Positions 1 through 10,390 are shown, counted from the stretch's first letter. The stretch is 64,000 nt of DNA from Bacillus sp. SG-1 (GCF_000181495.1 NZ_ABCF01000010.1:1-64000), one strand, 5' to 3'. The notes: generated by a model from the letters alone, not told the origin. Numbers and translations are program-made.

Positions 1-62
1 GCGCAGCAAAAGTGAAGCAATAAATGCTTTTAAAAGCTGAAGCGATAAACAATCAATAACAT

Positions 63-136
63 GGCGGTGTAGCTCAGCTGGCTAGAGCGTACGGTTCATA
101 CCCGTGAGGTCGGGGGTTCGATCCCCTCCGCCGCTA
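63..136 (+). tRNA. tRNA-Met(CAT), elongator
   Basis: A complete cloverleaf can be folded. The anticodon loop TTCATAC sits on a 5-bp stem and the T loop is TTCGATC. The acceptor closes with a G-T pair, and the discriminator A is at 136. CCA is not encoded. It closely matches the B. subtilis elongator Met tRNA and is the first complete gene of the cluster visible here. Confidence 0.95.
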
Positions 137-142
137 CTTAAG

Positions 143-219
143 GGACCTTTAGCTCAGTTGGTTAGAGCAGACGGCTCATAACCGTCCGGTCGTAGGTTCG
201 AGTCCTACAAGGTCCACCA
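143..219 (+). tRNA. tRNA-Ile2 (CAT, lysidine type)
   Basis: Cloverleaf with anticodon CAT and an encoded CCA. Of the three CAT tRNAs in the cluster, this one has the acceptor and D-arm pattern of the Bacillus tRNA whose C34 is converted to lysidine by TilS so that it reads AUA. Its place between elongator Met and Ser(TGA) matches the B. subtilis trnB order. The Ile2 rather than Met identity is inferred from this similarity. Confidence 0.85.
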
Positions 220-238
220 CTACTTTGATTTATAATAC

Positions 239-331
239 GGAGGAATACCCAAGTCCGGCTGAAGGGATCGGTCTTGAAAACCGACAGGGGTGTTAAAGCC
301 CGCGGGGGTTCGAATCCCTCTTCCTCCGCCA
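239..331 (+). tRNA. tRNA-Ser(TGA)
   Basis: Class II tRNA with a long variable arm. The anticodon loop is CTTGAAA on a TCGGT/ACCGA stem, the acceptor is GGAGGAA/TTCCTCC, and CCA is encoded. Confidence 0.96.
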
Positions 332-346
332 TATTTCCCTTATCGT

Positions 347-420
<74 letters not shown>

Positions 421-425
421 TACAA

Positions 426-452
426 GAGGCTTTCGCCATAAGCGAAAGCCTC
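426..452 (+). other. perfect 11-bp hairpin between tRNA-fMet and tRNA-Asp
   Basis: GAGGCTTTCGC pairs perfectly with GCGAAAGCCTC across a 5-nt loop. No T-run follows on the plus strand, so it is unlikely to terminate the tRNA transcript. It may be an RNA-processing signal or a relic of a terminator. Confidence 0.6.
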
Positions 453-456
453 ACAT

Positions 457-533
457 GGTCCGGTAGTTCAGTTGGTTAGAATGCCTGCCTGTCACGCAGG
501 AGGTCGCGGGTTCGAGTCCCGTCCGGACCGCCA
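457..533 (+). tRNA. tRNA-Asp(GTC)
   Basis: Acceptor GGTCCGG/CCGGACC, anticodon GTC on a CTGCC-type stem, CCA encoded. Confidence 0.96.
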
Positions 534-556
534 TTTTTCTTAGAAATATCATTTGG

Positions 557-702
557 ATGTTTTTCCAGAATAAAAGGGTTTCAATAAGCAAGAAGGTCGA
601 GGAAGTGACTGAACGAACACCGGAGCGCACTAGAGTGCGTGAGGATGTGAGTGATGGAACTGACGAAGAGATTCGCAGCTTAGTGGAAGCCGAAACTATT
701 AC
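557..702 (+). other. unusually long spacer inside the tRNA operon, open in one frame
   Basis: The other tRNA spacers here are about 1-36 nt, but tRNA-Asp and tRNA-Phe are separated by about 170 nt. The spacer is purine rich and contains the hairpin GCGCACT-aga-GTGCGT. It can be read from ATG 557 as an open frame of 51 codons, rich in Glu and Arg, that ends at a TAG inside tRNA-Phe. There is no convincing ribosome binding site. I regard it as a structured or repeated non-coding insert rather than a gene. Confidence 0.4.
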
Positions 703-778
703 GGCTCAGTAGCTCAGTTGGTAGAGCAATGGACTGAAAATCCATGTGTCGGCGGTTCGATTCCGTCCTGAGCCACCA
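703..778 (+). tRNA. tRNA-Phe(GAA)
   Basis: Acceptor GGCTCAG/CTGAGCC, anticodon GAA followed by AA, CCA encoded. Confidence 0.96.
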
Positions 779-795
779 TCTTTTTAAAACATTAT

Positions 796-872
796 GGCGG
801 TTGTGGCGAAGTGGTTAACGCATCGGATTGTGGTTCCGACATTCGTGGGTTCGATTCCCATCAGTCGCCCCA
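796..872 (+). tRNA. tRNA-His(GTG)
   Basis: Anticodon GTG. The extra G-1 at 796 pairs with C73, the hallmark of tRNA-His. CCA is encoded. Confidence 0.96.
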
Positions 873-881
873 TTAAGTTTT

Positions 882-955
882 GCGGGTGTAGTTTAGTGGT
901 AAAACCTCAGCCTTCCAAGCTGATGATGAGGGTTCGATTCCCTTCACCCGCTCCA
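882..955 (+). tRNA. tRNA-Gly(TCC)
   Basis: Acceptor GCGGGTG/CACCCGC, loop CTTCCAA giving anticodon TCC, CCA encoded. Confidence 0.96.
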
Positions 956-956
956 T

Positions 957-1033
<77 letters not shown>

Positions 1034-1042
1034 TGGTATTAT

Positions 1043-1117
1043 TCCGCAGTAGCTCAGTGGTAGAGCTATCGGCTGTTAACCGATCGGTCGCAGGTTCGAG
1101 TCCTGCCTGCGGAGCCA
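1043..1117 (+). tRNA. tRNA-Asn(GTT)
   Basis: Acceptor TCCGCAG/CTGCGGA, anticodon GTT, CCA encoded. Confidence 0.96.
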
Positions 1118-1124
1118 TTTATAC

Positions 1125-1215
1125 GGAGAAGTACTCAAGTGGCTGAAGAGGCGCCCCTGCTAAGGGTGTAGGTCGGGCAACTGGCGCGAGGGTTCAAATC
1201 CCTCCTTCTCCGCCA
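1125..1215 (+). tRNA. tRNA-Ser(GCT)
   Basis: Class II tRNA with a long variable arm, loop CTGCTAA giving anticodon GCT, acceptor GGAGAAG/CTTCTCC, CCA encoded. Confidence 0.96.
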
Positions 1216-1224
1216 TCTGAATAT

Positions 1225-1296
1225 GGCCCATTGGTCAAGCGGTTAAGACACCGCCCTTTCACGGCGGTAACACGGGTTCGAATCCCGTATGGGTCA
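1225..1296 (+). tRNA. tRNA-Glu(TTC)
   Basis: Last tRNA of the operon: acceptor GGCCCAT/ATGGGTC, anticodon TTC, CCA not encoded. The order Asn-Ser-Glu followed by a terminator matches the end of B. subtilis trnB. Confidence 0.96.
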
Positions 1297-1300
1297 TCCT

Positions 1301-1332
1301 AAGAGACTATCTAAACAGATAGTCTCTTTTTT
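1301..1332 (+). terminator. terminator of the tRNA operon
   Basis: AAGAGACTATCT pairs with AGATAGTCTCTT across a 4-nt loop and runs into a T-tract, five bases after tRNA-Glu. Confidence 0.93.
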
Positions 1333-1384
1333 ATAGTCAAAAAAATTTAGTTAACAATACATTCTCACTTCTGATAGTCAACGG

Positions 1385-1435
1385 AACATCTGGGCTGAGA
1401 GTTGCTCGGAGAGGCTTGTTCTAACCCTTTGAATA
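1385..1435 (+). other. TPP-riboswitch-like remnant (5' half only)
   Basis: CTGGGCTGAGAG (about 1390) and, 21 nt later, TAACCCTTTGAA (about 1422) match the CUGAGA and ACCCUUUGAA signatures of the thiamin pyrophosphate riboswitch. The second half, with the CUGAUCUGG and GCCAGCGUAGGGA elements, is missing, and no thiamin gene follows. I read it as a broken riboswitch. A chance resemblance remains possible. Confidence 0.35.
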
Positions 1436-1558
1436 TTTTATGTGCAGAGTCTTATGTATTTGCAAAAAAGTCTTCGTCTTATAGATGGTGACGAGGAAAG
1501 GAACTTGGATATTATGATAGTAAAAACAAGGGAATCCCCTGAGATATGGTTTGAATGA

Positions 1559-1980
1559 TTCTTTTAGTACATAAAATTAAGAAAACCGAGAAATAATGTA
1601 TGATAACCCTCGTCATTAGGTCATCATCTACTACAGTCTTTGAAATGATGCCAGAATAGTAGTTCTTTTAGTACATCAAATACAAGAAGACCGAGAAAAG
1701 ATGTTTGAAAACCCTCGTATTAGGTCACCATCTACTGGAGTCCTTGAAATGATGCCGGAATAGTAACTCTATTATTACATAATACAAGTAGAACTAAAAA
1801 TGCTGCAGTAAATGCTATTCATTAACAACATGGACGGTAAGAGAGGCAGTAATTGATGAATGGAAACCCGCACTATTAGTTCACCAGTTACTAAATCTCT
1901 AAATGTACTAAGGAAACCGATTCTATTAGACCACAGTTGTTACTTGAAAAGATATAGCAAAAGCCGTTTCATTAGGCTTT
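1559..1980. repeat. degenerate intergenic repeats: 104-bp tandem duplication, then ~50-bp copies
   Basis: The blocks 1559-1662 and 1663-1766 are about 80% identical and abut with a 104-bp period. Each half-unit (about 52 bp) loosely resembles the other, with shared TTAG..CAT and GAAATRATG elements. Further decayed copies carrying ATTAG follow near 1875, 1925 and 1971. No gene is supported between 1333 and 2043. Confidence 0.65.
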
Positions 1981-2043
1981 AAAAAAAGTAGAAAAAGTAA
2001 TCAATAAAATTAGTGTTTTGAATTTTAAATCCACTGCATTCAC

Positions 2044-2223
2044 TCACGTCAAAGTTCCTATTTTACCTGGTATATCTAAAGATTCCTCGTCGTATTCTTT
2101 TAAGCTCATTATGTTTAATCCCAATACTCCTATCACCCTCACTGAACCCCTTTCTTTGCTACCATTTTTTAACATATCAATACGATATTCTACTGCCCAT
2201 GATCTTGAAGTCCTCTCTTTCAC
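2044..2223 (-). CDS. small hypothetical protein, 59 aa
   Basis: This minus-strand frame starts at a GTG (2223) ten bases after a GGAGG ribosome binding site and ends with TGA at 2046-2044. The product is soluble and mixed-charge, beginning MKERTSRSWAVEYRIDMLKN, with a glycine/valine-rich centre and an acidic patch. A plus-strand frame over the same bases looks like its shadow. I do not recognise the family. It is an orphan between the tRNA operon and glgB with its own start signals, but it could also be a decaying fragment, since its surroundings are degenerate. Confidence 0.45.
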   Translation of the reverse strand: MKERTSRSWAVEYRIDMLKNGSKERGSVRVIGVLGLNIMSLKEYDEESLDIPGKIGTLT

Positions 2224-2360
2224 CTATATTCTTCCTCCATTTTCGTAAAAACTTTTCGACATAAACCGTCATATTCTCTTAGGACTCACTGCTATTTAAA
2301 AGTCAAATTCCGAGTTAAACGCTTTCATATTTCGACTGTGTCGGAATTGAGCGAAATGTC

Positions 2361-2380
2361 ACTGAAGGATTCTCTTCAGT
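2361..2380 (+). promoter_or_regulatory. hairpin in the glgB leader region
   Basis: ACTGAAG-gattct-CTTCAGT is a perfect 7-bp inverted repeat about 55 bp upstream of glgB. A TATAAA box at 2398 lies downstream of it. It may be an operator or a leader structure. No convincing promoter or sigma-E site could be settled. Confidence 0.35.
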
Positions 2381-2433
2381 TTACACGAAGAAGTAGTATA
2401 AAATACTTTTAAACTTAACTGCAGGTGAAAGAG

Positions 2434-4386
2434 ATGAATGCTGTGATTCCTACTGATTTTAATATTCATTTGTTCCATGAAGGGAATTTGTTTGAGGCCC
2501 ATCGTATGCTTGGTGCTCACCGTATTGCAAATGGTGAAGGATACAGCACGACCTTTTGTGTCTGGGCTCCTGCTGCACGTTCTGTGAGTGTGGTTGGAAG
2601 TTTCAATGATTGGGATGGCAAGGGCTATAAGTGCGAGAGGCTCAATAATGAAGGGGTCTGGTTCCTGAAAGTCGATCAAGACCTTCTTGGACAAACATAT
2701 AAATTTGAGATCGAGACAGCGACAGGCGAAATTCTGTTGAAGAGCGATCCTTATTCCTTTTGTAATGAGCTTCGTCCAAATACGGCAAGCATCGTAAGCG
2801 AATTGGGTGGTTTCGAGTGGACGGATGAAGAGTGGCTTGCCAAAAAAAGTGAAGTTCCTCCTTATGACCAGCCAATGTTTATTTACGAAGTCCATCTGGG
2901 GACTTGGCGCAAAAAGGGTAAAGAAGATTTTTTGAGTTATCGGGAAATGGCCGCTGAAATCATTCCTCATGCTGTCTCAAATGGTTTTACACATATTGAA
3001 CTACTTCCGATTATTGAACACCCCTACGACCGGTCGTGGGGCTATCAGGGGACAGGTTATTTTGCTCCAACCAGCCGTTATGGCTCTCCTATTGATTTTA
3101 AATTTTTCATTAATGAATGTCATGCTCATGGGCTGGGGGTCATCATGGATTGGGTTCCCGGGCATTTTTGCAAAGACGCACATGGGCTTTACCGTTTTGA
3201 CGGGTCCTTCCTCTATGACTATGCGCAGGCCCATGATCGCGAGAATTATACTTGGGGAACCGCCAACTTTGATCTCGGAAAAGGGGAGGTTCAGAGTTTC
3301 CTAATCTCCAGTGCCCGTTTCTGGATGGAAGAATACCATATCGATGGTTTCCGGGTGGATGCGGTAGCAAATATCATTTACAGAGCAAACCAGGAAGAGA
3401 AAAGCGTCAATGATGAGGGAATTGCTTTTTTGAAAAAAATGAACAAATCGGTGTTTGAATTCGATCCTCATGCTTTGATGATTGCAGAGGATTCCACAGA
3501 TTGGCCGCAGGTTACGTCACCTGTCCATTATGGAGGACTTGGGTTCAATTATAAATGGAATATGGGCTGGATGAACGATGTGCTGAAATATATGGAATCC
3601 CAACCTTCTGAGCGAAAGGAACAACATTCACTGATCACCTTTTCTCTCTTATATGCATTCTCTGAAAACTACATCCTGCCATTTTCACATGATGAAGTGG
3701 TACATGGAAAGAAATCATTACTGGATAAGATGCCGGGGGATTACTGGCAGAAATTTGCCCAGCTACGCTTACTGCTGGGATTCATGACAGCTCATCCGGG
3801 CAAGAAACTTATATTTATGGGAACCGAGGTAGCTCAATTTTCCGAATGGAAAGACTTGGAGCAAGTGGACTGGCATTTGCTGGATTTTGAAAAACATCAA
3901 GGGTTTAACACATATCTCAAGGAACTTTTGCATTTATATAAAAAGTCGCCTTCATTGTATGAGCAGGACCACCGGTCGGAAGGCTTCGAATGGGTGGATG
4001 CGAATAATGCCGCCCAGCAGATATTTTCTTTCATCAGAAAGGGAGAAGAGCCTGATGATTACGTGATGGTCATTTGTAACTTCAGTCCCGAGGTTTATCA
4101 CCATTATAAAGTTGGCGTCCCAAAGGCAGATGGTTACAGAGAAATTTGGAACAGCGATCATCATAGGTTTGGAGGCTCTCACCAAATAAATCCAGAGATT
4201 TTGACTGTAAAGAACGAGGGGTATCATGGGAAACCATGTCATGTGGAGATGACCATCCCACCATATGCAATAGTGTATTTAAGACCAATTCATCACAGGA
4301 AGGAGCGCATTAAATATGGCAAAGTCAAATTGTGTCGCAATGTTGTTAGCAGGAGGGAAGGGAAGCAGGTTAAGTTCCCTGACTAA
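2434..4386 (+). CDS. glgB: 1,4-alpha-glucan branching enzyme
   Basis: GlgB cuts alpha-1,4 chains and rejoins them as alpha-1,6 branches during cytoplasmic glycogen synthesis. The sequence has an N-terminal CBM48 domain (about residues 30-115) and a GH13 barrel. Counting from an upstream in-frame GTG at 2425, the catalytic residues are Asp312 (GFRVDAV), Glu355 ([10 protein letters not shown]) and Asp423 (FSHDEV). ATG 2434 is preferred because AGGTG lies 6 nt upstream. The product is about 650 aa, slightly longer than B. subtilis GlgB (627). The basic C-terminal tail is read through the first 71 bases of glgC in another frame. It is the first gene of a tightly packed glgBCDAP operon. Confidence 0.96.
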   Translation: MNAVIPTDFNIHLFHEGNLFEAHRMLGAHRIANGEGYSTTFCVWAPAARSVSVVGSFNDWDGKGYKCERLNNEGVWFLKVDQDLLGQTYKFEIETATGEILLKSDPYSFCNELRPNTASIVSELGGFEWTDEEWLAKKSEVPPYDQPMFIYEVHLGTWRKKGKEDFLSYREMAAEIIPHAVSNGFTHIELLPIIEHPYDRSWGYQGTGYFAPTSRYGSPIDFKFFINECHAHGLGVIMDWVPGHFCKDAHGLYRFDGSFLYDYAQAHDRENYTWGTANFDLGKGEVQSFLISSARFWMEEYHIDGFRVDAVANIIYRANQEEKSVNDEGIAFLKKMNKSVFEFDPHALMIAEDSTDWPQVTSPVHYGGLGFNYKWNMGWMNDVLKYMESQPSERKEQHSLITFSLLYAFSENYILPFSHDEVVHGKKSLLDKMPGDYWQKFAQLRLLLGFMTAHPGKKLIFMGTEVAQFSEWKDLEQVDWHLLDFEKHQGFNTYLKELLHLYKKSPSLYEQDHRSEGFEWVDANNAAQQIFSFIRKGEEPDDYVMVICNFSPEVYHHYKVGVPKADGYREIWNSDHHRFGGSHQINPEILTVKNEGYHGKPCHVEMTIPPYAIVYLRPIHHRKERIKYGKVKLCRNVVSRREGKQVKFPD

Positions 4387-5476
4387 AAGCCTGGCTAAGC
4401 CCGCAGTTCCATTTGGAGGAAAATATCGAATCATTGATTTCACTTTGAGCAACTGTACCAATTCAGGCATTGAAACGGTGGGTGTGCTGACCCAATATCA
4501 GCCGCTGCTCCTTAACTCTTACATAGGGATTGGAAGTGCATGGGATCTGGACAGAAAAAGTGGAGGAGTGACGGTCCTGCCTCCTTACGCTGAGTCATCT
4601 GAAGTGCGCTGGTATACAGGGACTGCGAGTGCCATCTTCCAAAACCTCAATTATATTGAGCAATTTGACCCTGAGCATGTCCTGATTTTATCCGGTGATC
4701 ACATTTATAAAATGGATTATGAAAAAATGCTGAATTACCATATCAGCAAAAAAGCAGATGTGACCATTTCCGTACTTGAAGTCCCTTGGGATGAAGCGAG
4801 CCGCTTTGGAATCATGAATACTTCAGAGGATATGAGAGTAGTAGAATTTGATGAAAAGCCTCAGTTCCCAAAAAACAACCTGGCTTCCATGGGCATCTAT
4901 ATTTTTAACTGGTCACTTCTGAAAGAGTACCTTGAAATGGATGACCGTAATCCTGAATCCAGCCATGATTTTGGAAAAGATGTGATTCCGTTGCTGCTTG
5001 AAGAAAAGAAGAAGCTGATGGCCTATCCATTCAAGGGCTACTGGAAGGATGTCGGAACAGTTAAAAGTCTATGGGAAGCGAATATGGACCTACTAGATGA
5101 CGACTGTGACCTCAATCTCTTTGACCATGAGTGGAGGATCTACTCTGTGAATCCTAACCAGCCGCCACAATATATTTCAGAACAGGCAGAGGTCGAGGGT
5201 TCGTTAATTAATGAAGGCTGCTATATTGAAGGAATTGTCGATCACTCGGTATTATTCCAGGGAACCAGAGTGGAAGCCGGTGCTCATATAAAACAATCCG
5301 TCATTATGCCGGACGCAGTAATCGGTAAGGGAGCATACTTGGAGAAAGTGATAGTACCGCCAAATGTTCGGATTCCAGATGGAGTATGCATCATTCCTGA
5401 GGAAGGTTCCGACGAGGTCATCCTAGTATCAGAGACGTTCCTTGAATCAATCATGGCAGAAGAGGAAGCACAATAA
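4316..5476 (+). CDS. glgC: glucose-1-phosphate adenylyltransferase, catalytic subunit
   Basis: GlgC makes ADP-glucose and PPi from glucose-1-phosphate and ATP, the committed step of bacterial glycogen synthesis. The nucleotidyltransferase loop [12 protein letters not shown] is near residue 12, followed by [25 protein letters not shown] and the C-terminal left-handed beta-helix repeats are present. Length (386 aa) and sequence are close to B. subtilis GlgC. The ATG follows GGAAGGAG by 10 nt and lies inside the glgB 3' end, so the two genes are probably translationally coupled. Confidence 0.97.
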   Translation: MAKSNCVAMLLAGGKGSRLSSLTKSLAKPAVPFGGKYRIIDFTLSNCTNSGIETVGVLTQYQPLLLNSYIGIGSAWDLDRKSGGVTVLPPYAESSEVRWYTGTASAIFQNLNYIEQFDPEHVLILSGDHIYKMDYEKMLNYHISKKADVTISVLEVPWDEASRFGIMNTSEDMRVVEFDEKPQFPKNNLASMGIYIFNWSLLKEYLEMDDRNPESSHDFGKDVIPLLLEEKKKLMAYPFKGYWKDVGTVKSLWEANMDLLDDDCDLNLFDHEWRIYSVNPNQPPQYISEQAEVEGSLINEGCYIEGIVDHSVLFQGTRVEAGAHIKQSVIMPDAVIGKGAYLEKVIVPPNVRIPDGVCIIPEEGSDEVILVSETFLESIMAEEEAQ

Positions 5477-5508
5477 TCATTTCATCTATGTGACAAGGGG
5501 GAAATCAC

Positions 5509-6537
5509 TTGAATAAATCAATGCTTGGAGTAATTGACGCAACTGCTTATCATCAATCTCTGGAAGATTTATTGCTGAACCGTTCGCTGGCGGCTGTTCC
5601 AATCGCCGGCAGATACCGATTGATCGATTTTATTTTATCCAATATGGTGAATTCCGGGATCAACAGTGTGGCAATCTTTCCAAAATATCAGTACCGGTCG
5701 CTGATGGACCACTTGGGTTCAGGGAAGAACTGGGATTTAAACCGGAAAAGGGATGGACTATTCTTTTTTCCGGCACCAGCGCTGGATTCGGTCGATGAGG
5801 GAATGGGCTCTTTCAACCATTTTGCTCATCATATGGATTATTTCTATAGAAGCAAACAGAAATATGCCTTGATCAGCAATTGTAATACAATCTTCACAAC
5901 CGACTTCAATCCGATGCTTAAACGTCATATTGAGACTGGCTGTGATATTACTAAAATGAATCATAATCAAGAGTCGATGGAGATCTACTTGATTGAAAAG
6001 TCCCTTTTAATCGACTTAATCGAGAAGCGCGGGGAAACAGGTTATACCTGTATGAAGGATGTTGTAGAAGACGTTTCAAGCAATTTAACGATCTGTGACT
6101 ATGAGTATCTTGGATATGTGGAAAGAATTGAATGCATTCAAAGTTATTTTACAGCCAGCAGGAATTTATTAAGCCCGGATTGCTGGAAGCAGCTGTTCCG
6201 GAAAGAGTACCCAGTCCTTACAAAGGTGAAAGATGAACCACCTACAAGATATCAAAAAGGAACAGTCGTGAAGAACGCCATCATTGCCAATGGTTGTTTT
6301 GTTGAAGGGGATGTAAAGGAAAGCACGATCTTCCGGGGAGTCAAAATCGGTCAAGGCAGCTCTGTTTCCAACAGTATTATTATGCAAAAAAGCCAGGTTG
6401 GAGAAAATTGTGTTTTAGAATATGTCATTCTGGACAAAGATGTGAAGATAGAGGACAATGTGAAGCTTATCGGAAGCCCGGAGAATCCGGTTGTCATCAG
6501 AAAAGGAATGATTCAAGGAGCGTTGATGAACTCGTGA
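5509..6537 (+). CDS. glgD: GlgD, non-catalytic ADP-glucose pyrophosphorylase-like subunit
   Basis: The protein is homologous to GlgC but lacks the glycine-rich GGKGxRL loop at its N-terminus, as expected for GlgD, which pairs with and modulates GlgC in Bacillales. The RYRLIDF and LSNMVNSGI blocks and the C-terminal hexapeptide-like repeats remain. The TTG start follows AAGGGGG by 8 nt. The 342-aa length is normal. Its stop overlaps the glgA start (GTGA). Confidence 0.95.
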   Translation: MNKSMLGVIDATAYHQSLEDLLLNRSLAAVPIAGRYRLIDFILSNMVNSGINSVAIFPKYQYRSLMDHLGSGKNWDLNRKRDGLFFFPAPALDSVDEGMGSFNHFAHHMDYFYRSKQKYALISNCNTIFTTDFNPMLKRHIETGCDITKMNHNQESMEIYLIEKSLLIDLIEKRGETGYTCMKDVVEDVSSNLTICDYEYLGYVERIECIQSYFTASRNLLSPDCWKQLFRKEYPVLTKVKDEPPTRYQKGTVVKNAIIANGCFVEGDVKESTIFRGVKIGQGSSVSNSIIMQKSQVGENCVLEYVILDKDVKIEDNVKLIGSPENPVVIRKGMIQGALMNS

Positions 6538-7985
6538 AAGTATTATTTGTTGTCTCGGAATGTGTCCCTTTCATAAAGTCCGGAGGTTTGGCCGATGTAG
6601 CGGGATCCCTGCCAAAGGAATTGAAAAGTCTTGGAACAGATGTGAGGGTGATTCTGCCCAAATATCAAACAATCGCACAACCGTATAAAGATAGAATGGA
6701 AAAGGTGTGCGAGTTCTCTGTGTCCCTGGGATGGCGGGAACAGTACTGCGGGATAGAATCATTGGAACTTGATGGGGTCACGTTCTACTTTGTTGATAAT
6801 GAATACTATTTTAAACGGGATGGCCTATATGGCTATTGGGATGATGGAGAGAGGTTCTCTTATTTTACAAAATCCGTGCTGGAAAGTTTGTCGCACCTTG
6901 ACTTTTACCCGGATATTCTCCACTGCCATGACTGGCATACTGCAATGATCCCATTCTTATTGCGTACTCAGTATCAATGGAGAAAAGGATACAGTTTTAT
7001 CCGAAGTATCTTTACGATTCATAACCTGCAGTTTCAGGGCGTTTTTCCTAAAGAGGTGATGACAGGGTTATTGGGAATCGAAGAGTCTTATTTTCATCCG
7101 GAACAGCTTGAATTTTACGGAAACATCAATTTCATGAAAGCCGGCCTCATTTCAAGCGATTATATTACCACAGTCAGTCCTACCTACCGTGATGAAATTC
7201 TGACAGCCTATTATGGAGAAAAGCTTGAAGGAGTGCTGCGGGGGCGTGCAGGCAGCCTGCAGGGCATTTTAAATGGTATTGATGACTCTTACTATTCTCC
7301 CGATGCAGGCGGCGATATAGCGCCTTATACAAAGGAAGATCCCACTGGGAAACAAGTGAACAAGAAACGCCTCCAGCAGAAATTTGGATTGGATCAAAAT
7401 CCTGATGTACCGGTCCTTTCAATTGTTTCAAGGTTAACGAAGCAAAAAGGACTGGATCTAGTGAAAAGAGTTTTTCATGAGATGATGCAGGAAAATCTTC
7501 AATTTATTATTCTTGGAACAGGCGATCATGAATTCGAGCAATTCTTCAAAGAAATGGCGCATGCTTATCCGGATAAGCTTCGTGTGCATATCGGCTTTGA
7601 TGAAGACCTTGCAAAGCAAATATATGCGGGAGCCGATCTGTTTCTCATGCCGTCAAGATTTGAGCCATGTGGATTGGGTCAGATGATTGCTCTAAGATAT
7701 GGCACTCTTCCTCTTGTACGTGAAACAGGAGGATTGAATGATACCGTCTTGTCCTATAATGAGAAAACAAAAGAAGGGCATGGATTCTCATTCAGGAATT
7801 TTAACGCGCATGATATGCTCTATACGTTAAATCGTGCGTTGGCGTTTTATCATAATGACAGGGAAACATGGAACAAGATTGTCAGAGAAGCGATGGGAAT
7901 CGATTGTGGATGGGCCCAATCTGCGTTTAAGTACAATCAGCTGTACGCAAAAATATCATCCAGGAGTGAGAGCCATGTTTTCTGA
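6534..7985 (+). CDS. glgA: glycogen synthase (ADP-glucose dependent)
   Basis: GlgA extends alpha-1,4-glucan chains from ADP-glucose (GT5, GT-B fold). The N-terminal KSGGLADV (residues 15-22) binds ADP-glucose, and the C-terminal EPCGLGQM plus [10 protein letters not shown] belong to the second domain. GTG 6534 is chosen because it gives the standard N-terminus and 483 aa (B. subtilis 484) and overlaps the glgD stop by 4 bp. A longer upstream frame is only read-back into glgD. Confidence 0.96.
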   Translation: MKVLFVVSECVPFIKSGGLADVAGSLPKELKSLGTDVRVILPKYQTIAQPYKDRMEKVCEFSVSLGWREQYCGIESLELDGVTFYFVDNEYYFKRDGLYGYWDDGERFSYFTKSVLESLSHLDFYPDILHCHDWHTAMIPFLLRTQYQWRKGYSFIRSIFTIHNLQFQGVFPKEVMTGLLGIEESYFHPEQLEFYGNINFMKAGLISSDYITTVSPTYRDEILTAYYGEKLEGVLRGRAGSLQGILNGIDDSYYSPDAGGDIAPYTKEDPTGKQVNKKRLQQKFGLDQNPDVPVLSIVSRLTKQKGLDLVKRVFHEMMQENLQFIILGTGDHEFEQFFKEMAHAYPDKLRVHIGFDEDLAKQIYAGADLFLMPSRFEPCGLGQMIALRYGTLPLVRETGGLNDTVLSYNEKTKEGHGFSFRNFNAHDMLYTLNRALAFYHNDRETWNKIVREAMGIDCGWAQSAFKYNQLYAKISSRSESHVF

Positions 7986-10383
7986 TACGAATGATTTTAA
8001 AGAAGCCTTTTTAAAACGTCTTGAAATGATGTATGGCAAAACTTTTCCTGAATCAACCGCGCGTGATCAATATTTCACCCTTGGTAATATGATCAGGGAA
8101 TACATCAGTATCAATTGGATTGGAACAAACGAGCAATATCGGTTCAACGGACAGAAACAGGTTTATTATCTGTCGATCGAATTCTTGCTCGGTCGTCTCC
8201 TTCGTCAAAACCTTATGAATCTCGGAATCTATGAAGTTGTGGAAAACGGATTAAACGACCTTGGAATTGATCTTGACGAAATCGAAGAAGAGGAAGCCGA
8301 TGCAGGCCTTGGAAATGGCGGCCTTGGAAGACTGGCGGCTTGCTTCCTTGATTCTCTTGCCTCCCTGGATTTACCGGGCCATGGCTGCGGCATCAGATAT
8401 AAACACGGTCTCTTTGAGCAGAAGATTGTAAAAGGATTTCAAGTCGAGCTGCCGGAACAGTGGCTGCGTCACGGCCATGTGTGGGAAGTAAGAAAGCCCG
8501 ATTTAGCGGTGGAGGTTCTCTTTTGGGGAAGAGTAGAATCTTACGAACACAAGGGCCGTTGGAAATTCAGGCACGTGGATGCGGAAGCTGTCACAGCCGT
8601 TCCATATGATATGCCGGTTGTCGGATACCAGACTTCCACCGTCAACACCCTGAGGCTATGGAGTGCTGAGCCCTCCTCCTATCAGGCCGGCAAGGATATG
8701 ATGAAACATAAAAGAGAAACGGAAGCGATCACTGAATTTCTTTATCCGGATGATACGCATGATGAAGGAAAGACGCTGCGTTTAAAACAGCAATATTTCC
8801 TTGTCAGTGCCAGTCTTCGGTCCATTCTCAGGTCCTATCTGGCAAAGAAGCGTGATATCCGTGAAATGCATGAGTATATATCGATTCACATCAATGATAC
8901 GCATCCCGTATTGGCCATCCCTGAATTGATGAGAATCCTGCTGGATGACCATGGACTGAATTGGGAAGAGGCTTGGGAAATCACGACAAAGACGTTTGCT
9001 TATACGAATCACACGACATTATCCGAAGCGTTAGAGCGATGGCCTGTCAGGATATTCGAACCATTGCTGCCACGCATCTTTATGATTGTGAATGAAATCA
9101 ATGAACGGTTCTGTCAAAGTCTTTGGAGCCAATATCCCGGCGACTGGAGCAGGATTGAGCAAATGGCGATCATTTCTCATGACGAAATTAAAATGGCACA
9201 CCTTGCGATAGCAGGAAGCTTCAGTGTGAATGGTGTGGCAGCGATACATACCGAAATCTTGAAGCAGCGTGAAATGAATCTGTTCTATCAATTTTATCCT
9301 GAAAAATTCAATAATAAGACGAATGGAATCACTCACCGGAGATGGCTGTTAAAGGCGAACCAGCCGCTTTCCAAACTAGTGACCAACGCAATAGGCAATG
9401 ATTGGATTCACCAGCCGGAGAAGCTGGAGGAGCTCCATGCCTTCAAAGATGACCGGATGTTCCTTGAGGAATTACAAAAGGTGAAAACACATAAGAAGCA
9501 GCAGCTTGCTCAGAAAATAATGGAACAGAATGGGTTGAAGGTAGACCCGAACTCGATTTTTGATGTGCAAATTAAACGTCTCCATGCGTACAAAAGGCAG
9601 CTGCTGAATGTATTGCATATCCTTCATTTGTATAACCGTTTCAGGGAAGATTCGAGTTTTGACATGCATCCGAGAACATTTATCTTTGGGGCAAAGGCGT
9701 CACCTGGTTACTTTTACGCGAAAAAAATCATTAAATTAATTGATTCGGTGGCAAAGCTGGTCAATAATGACCCGGTTGTAAAAGGCCGCATCAAAGTGGT
9801 GTTCATGGAAAATTACCGTGTTTCATTAGCGGAGGATATTATTCCGGCTGCGGACATCAGCGAACAAATCTCGACAGCAAGCAAAGAGGCTTCCGGTACG
9901 GGCAACATGAAATTCATGATGAACGGTGCTTTGACGGTAGGTACACTGGATGGGGCGAACATTGAAATCCTTGAAAAAGCGGGACCTGAAAATATCTTTA
10001 TCTTTGGATTAACAGCCGAAGAAGTGATGAAGTATTATGCTGAAGGTGGATATTATTCCATGGAGTATTATCATCATGACGAACATATCAGGCAGGTCGT
10101 CAACCAGCTGATTGATGGCACACTGCCAGACTCAGCCGATCATTATGAAGAGATCTTTGATTCCCTGCTTGCTGAAAATGACCAATATTTTGTGCTGCGC
10201 GACTTTGCTTCCTATGCCAATATTCAGGAGAAAGCCGGCAAAGCCTATGAAGATAAAGAACAGTGGCTGAAAAAAAGCCTGATCAATATCGCTGGATCCG
10301 GATACTTCTCCAGTGACCGCACGATCCGAGAGTACGCAGAGAATATCTGGGGAATCGCAGGTAAAGAACTTCAGAAGAAATAA
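7975..10383 (+). CDS. glgP: glycogen phosphorylase
   Basis: GlgP releases glucose-1-phosphate from glycogen ends and completes the synthesis/degradation set. The PLP-binding lysine lies in [12 protein letters not shown] (Lys646). [15 protein letters not shown] and [14 protein letters not shown] are family hallmarks. Length is 802 aa (B. subtilis 798). The ATG at 7975 lies inside the last codons of glgA (11-bp overlap) with GGAG upstream. It is the last gene of the operon and is followed by a terminator. Confidence 0.97.
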   Translation: MFSDTNDFKEAFLKRLEMMYGKTFPESTARDQYFTLGNMIREYISINWIGTNEQYRFNGQKQVYYLSIEFLLGRLLRQNLMNLGIYEVVENGLNDLGIDLDEIEEEEADAGLGNGGLGRLAACFLDSLASLDLPGHGCGIRYKHGLFEQKIVKGFQVELPEQWLRHGHVWEVRKPDLAVEVLFWGRVESYEHKGRWKFRHVDAEAVTAVPYDMPVVGYQTSTVNTLRLWSAEPSSYQAGKDMMKHKRETEAITEFLYPDDTHDEGKTLRLKQQYFLVSASLRSILRSYLAKKRDIREMHEYISIHINDTHPVLAIPELMRILLDDHGLNWEEAWEITTKTFAYTNHTTLSEALERWPVRIFEPLLPRIFMIVNEINERFCQSLWSQYPGDWSRIEQMAIISHDEIKMAHLAIAGSFSVNGVAAIHTEILKQREMNLFYQFYPEKFNNKTNGITHRRWLLKANQPLSKLVTNAIGNDWIHQPEKLEELHAFKDDRMFLEELQKVKTHKKQQLAQKIMEQNGLKVDPNSIFDVQIKRLHAYKRQLLNVLHILHLYNRFREDSSFDMHPRTFIFGAKASPGYFYAKKIIKLIDSVAKLVNNDPVVKGRIKVVFMENYRVSLAEDIIPAADISEQISTASKEASGTGNMKFMMNGALTVGTLDGANIEILEKAGPENIFIFGLTAEEVMKYYAEGGYYSMEYYHHDEHIRQVVNQLIDGTLPDSADHYEEIFDSLLAENDQYFVLRDFASYANIQEKAGKAYEDKEQWLKKSLINIAGSGYFSSDRTIREYAENIWGIAGKELQKK

Positions 10384-10390
10384 GAGAAGG

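Noticed and set aside
2018-2248. 76-aa plus-strand frame
   Set aside because: It is antisense to the 59-aa minus-strand frame, which has a proper ribosome binding site. The plus frame has none.
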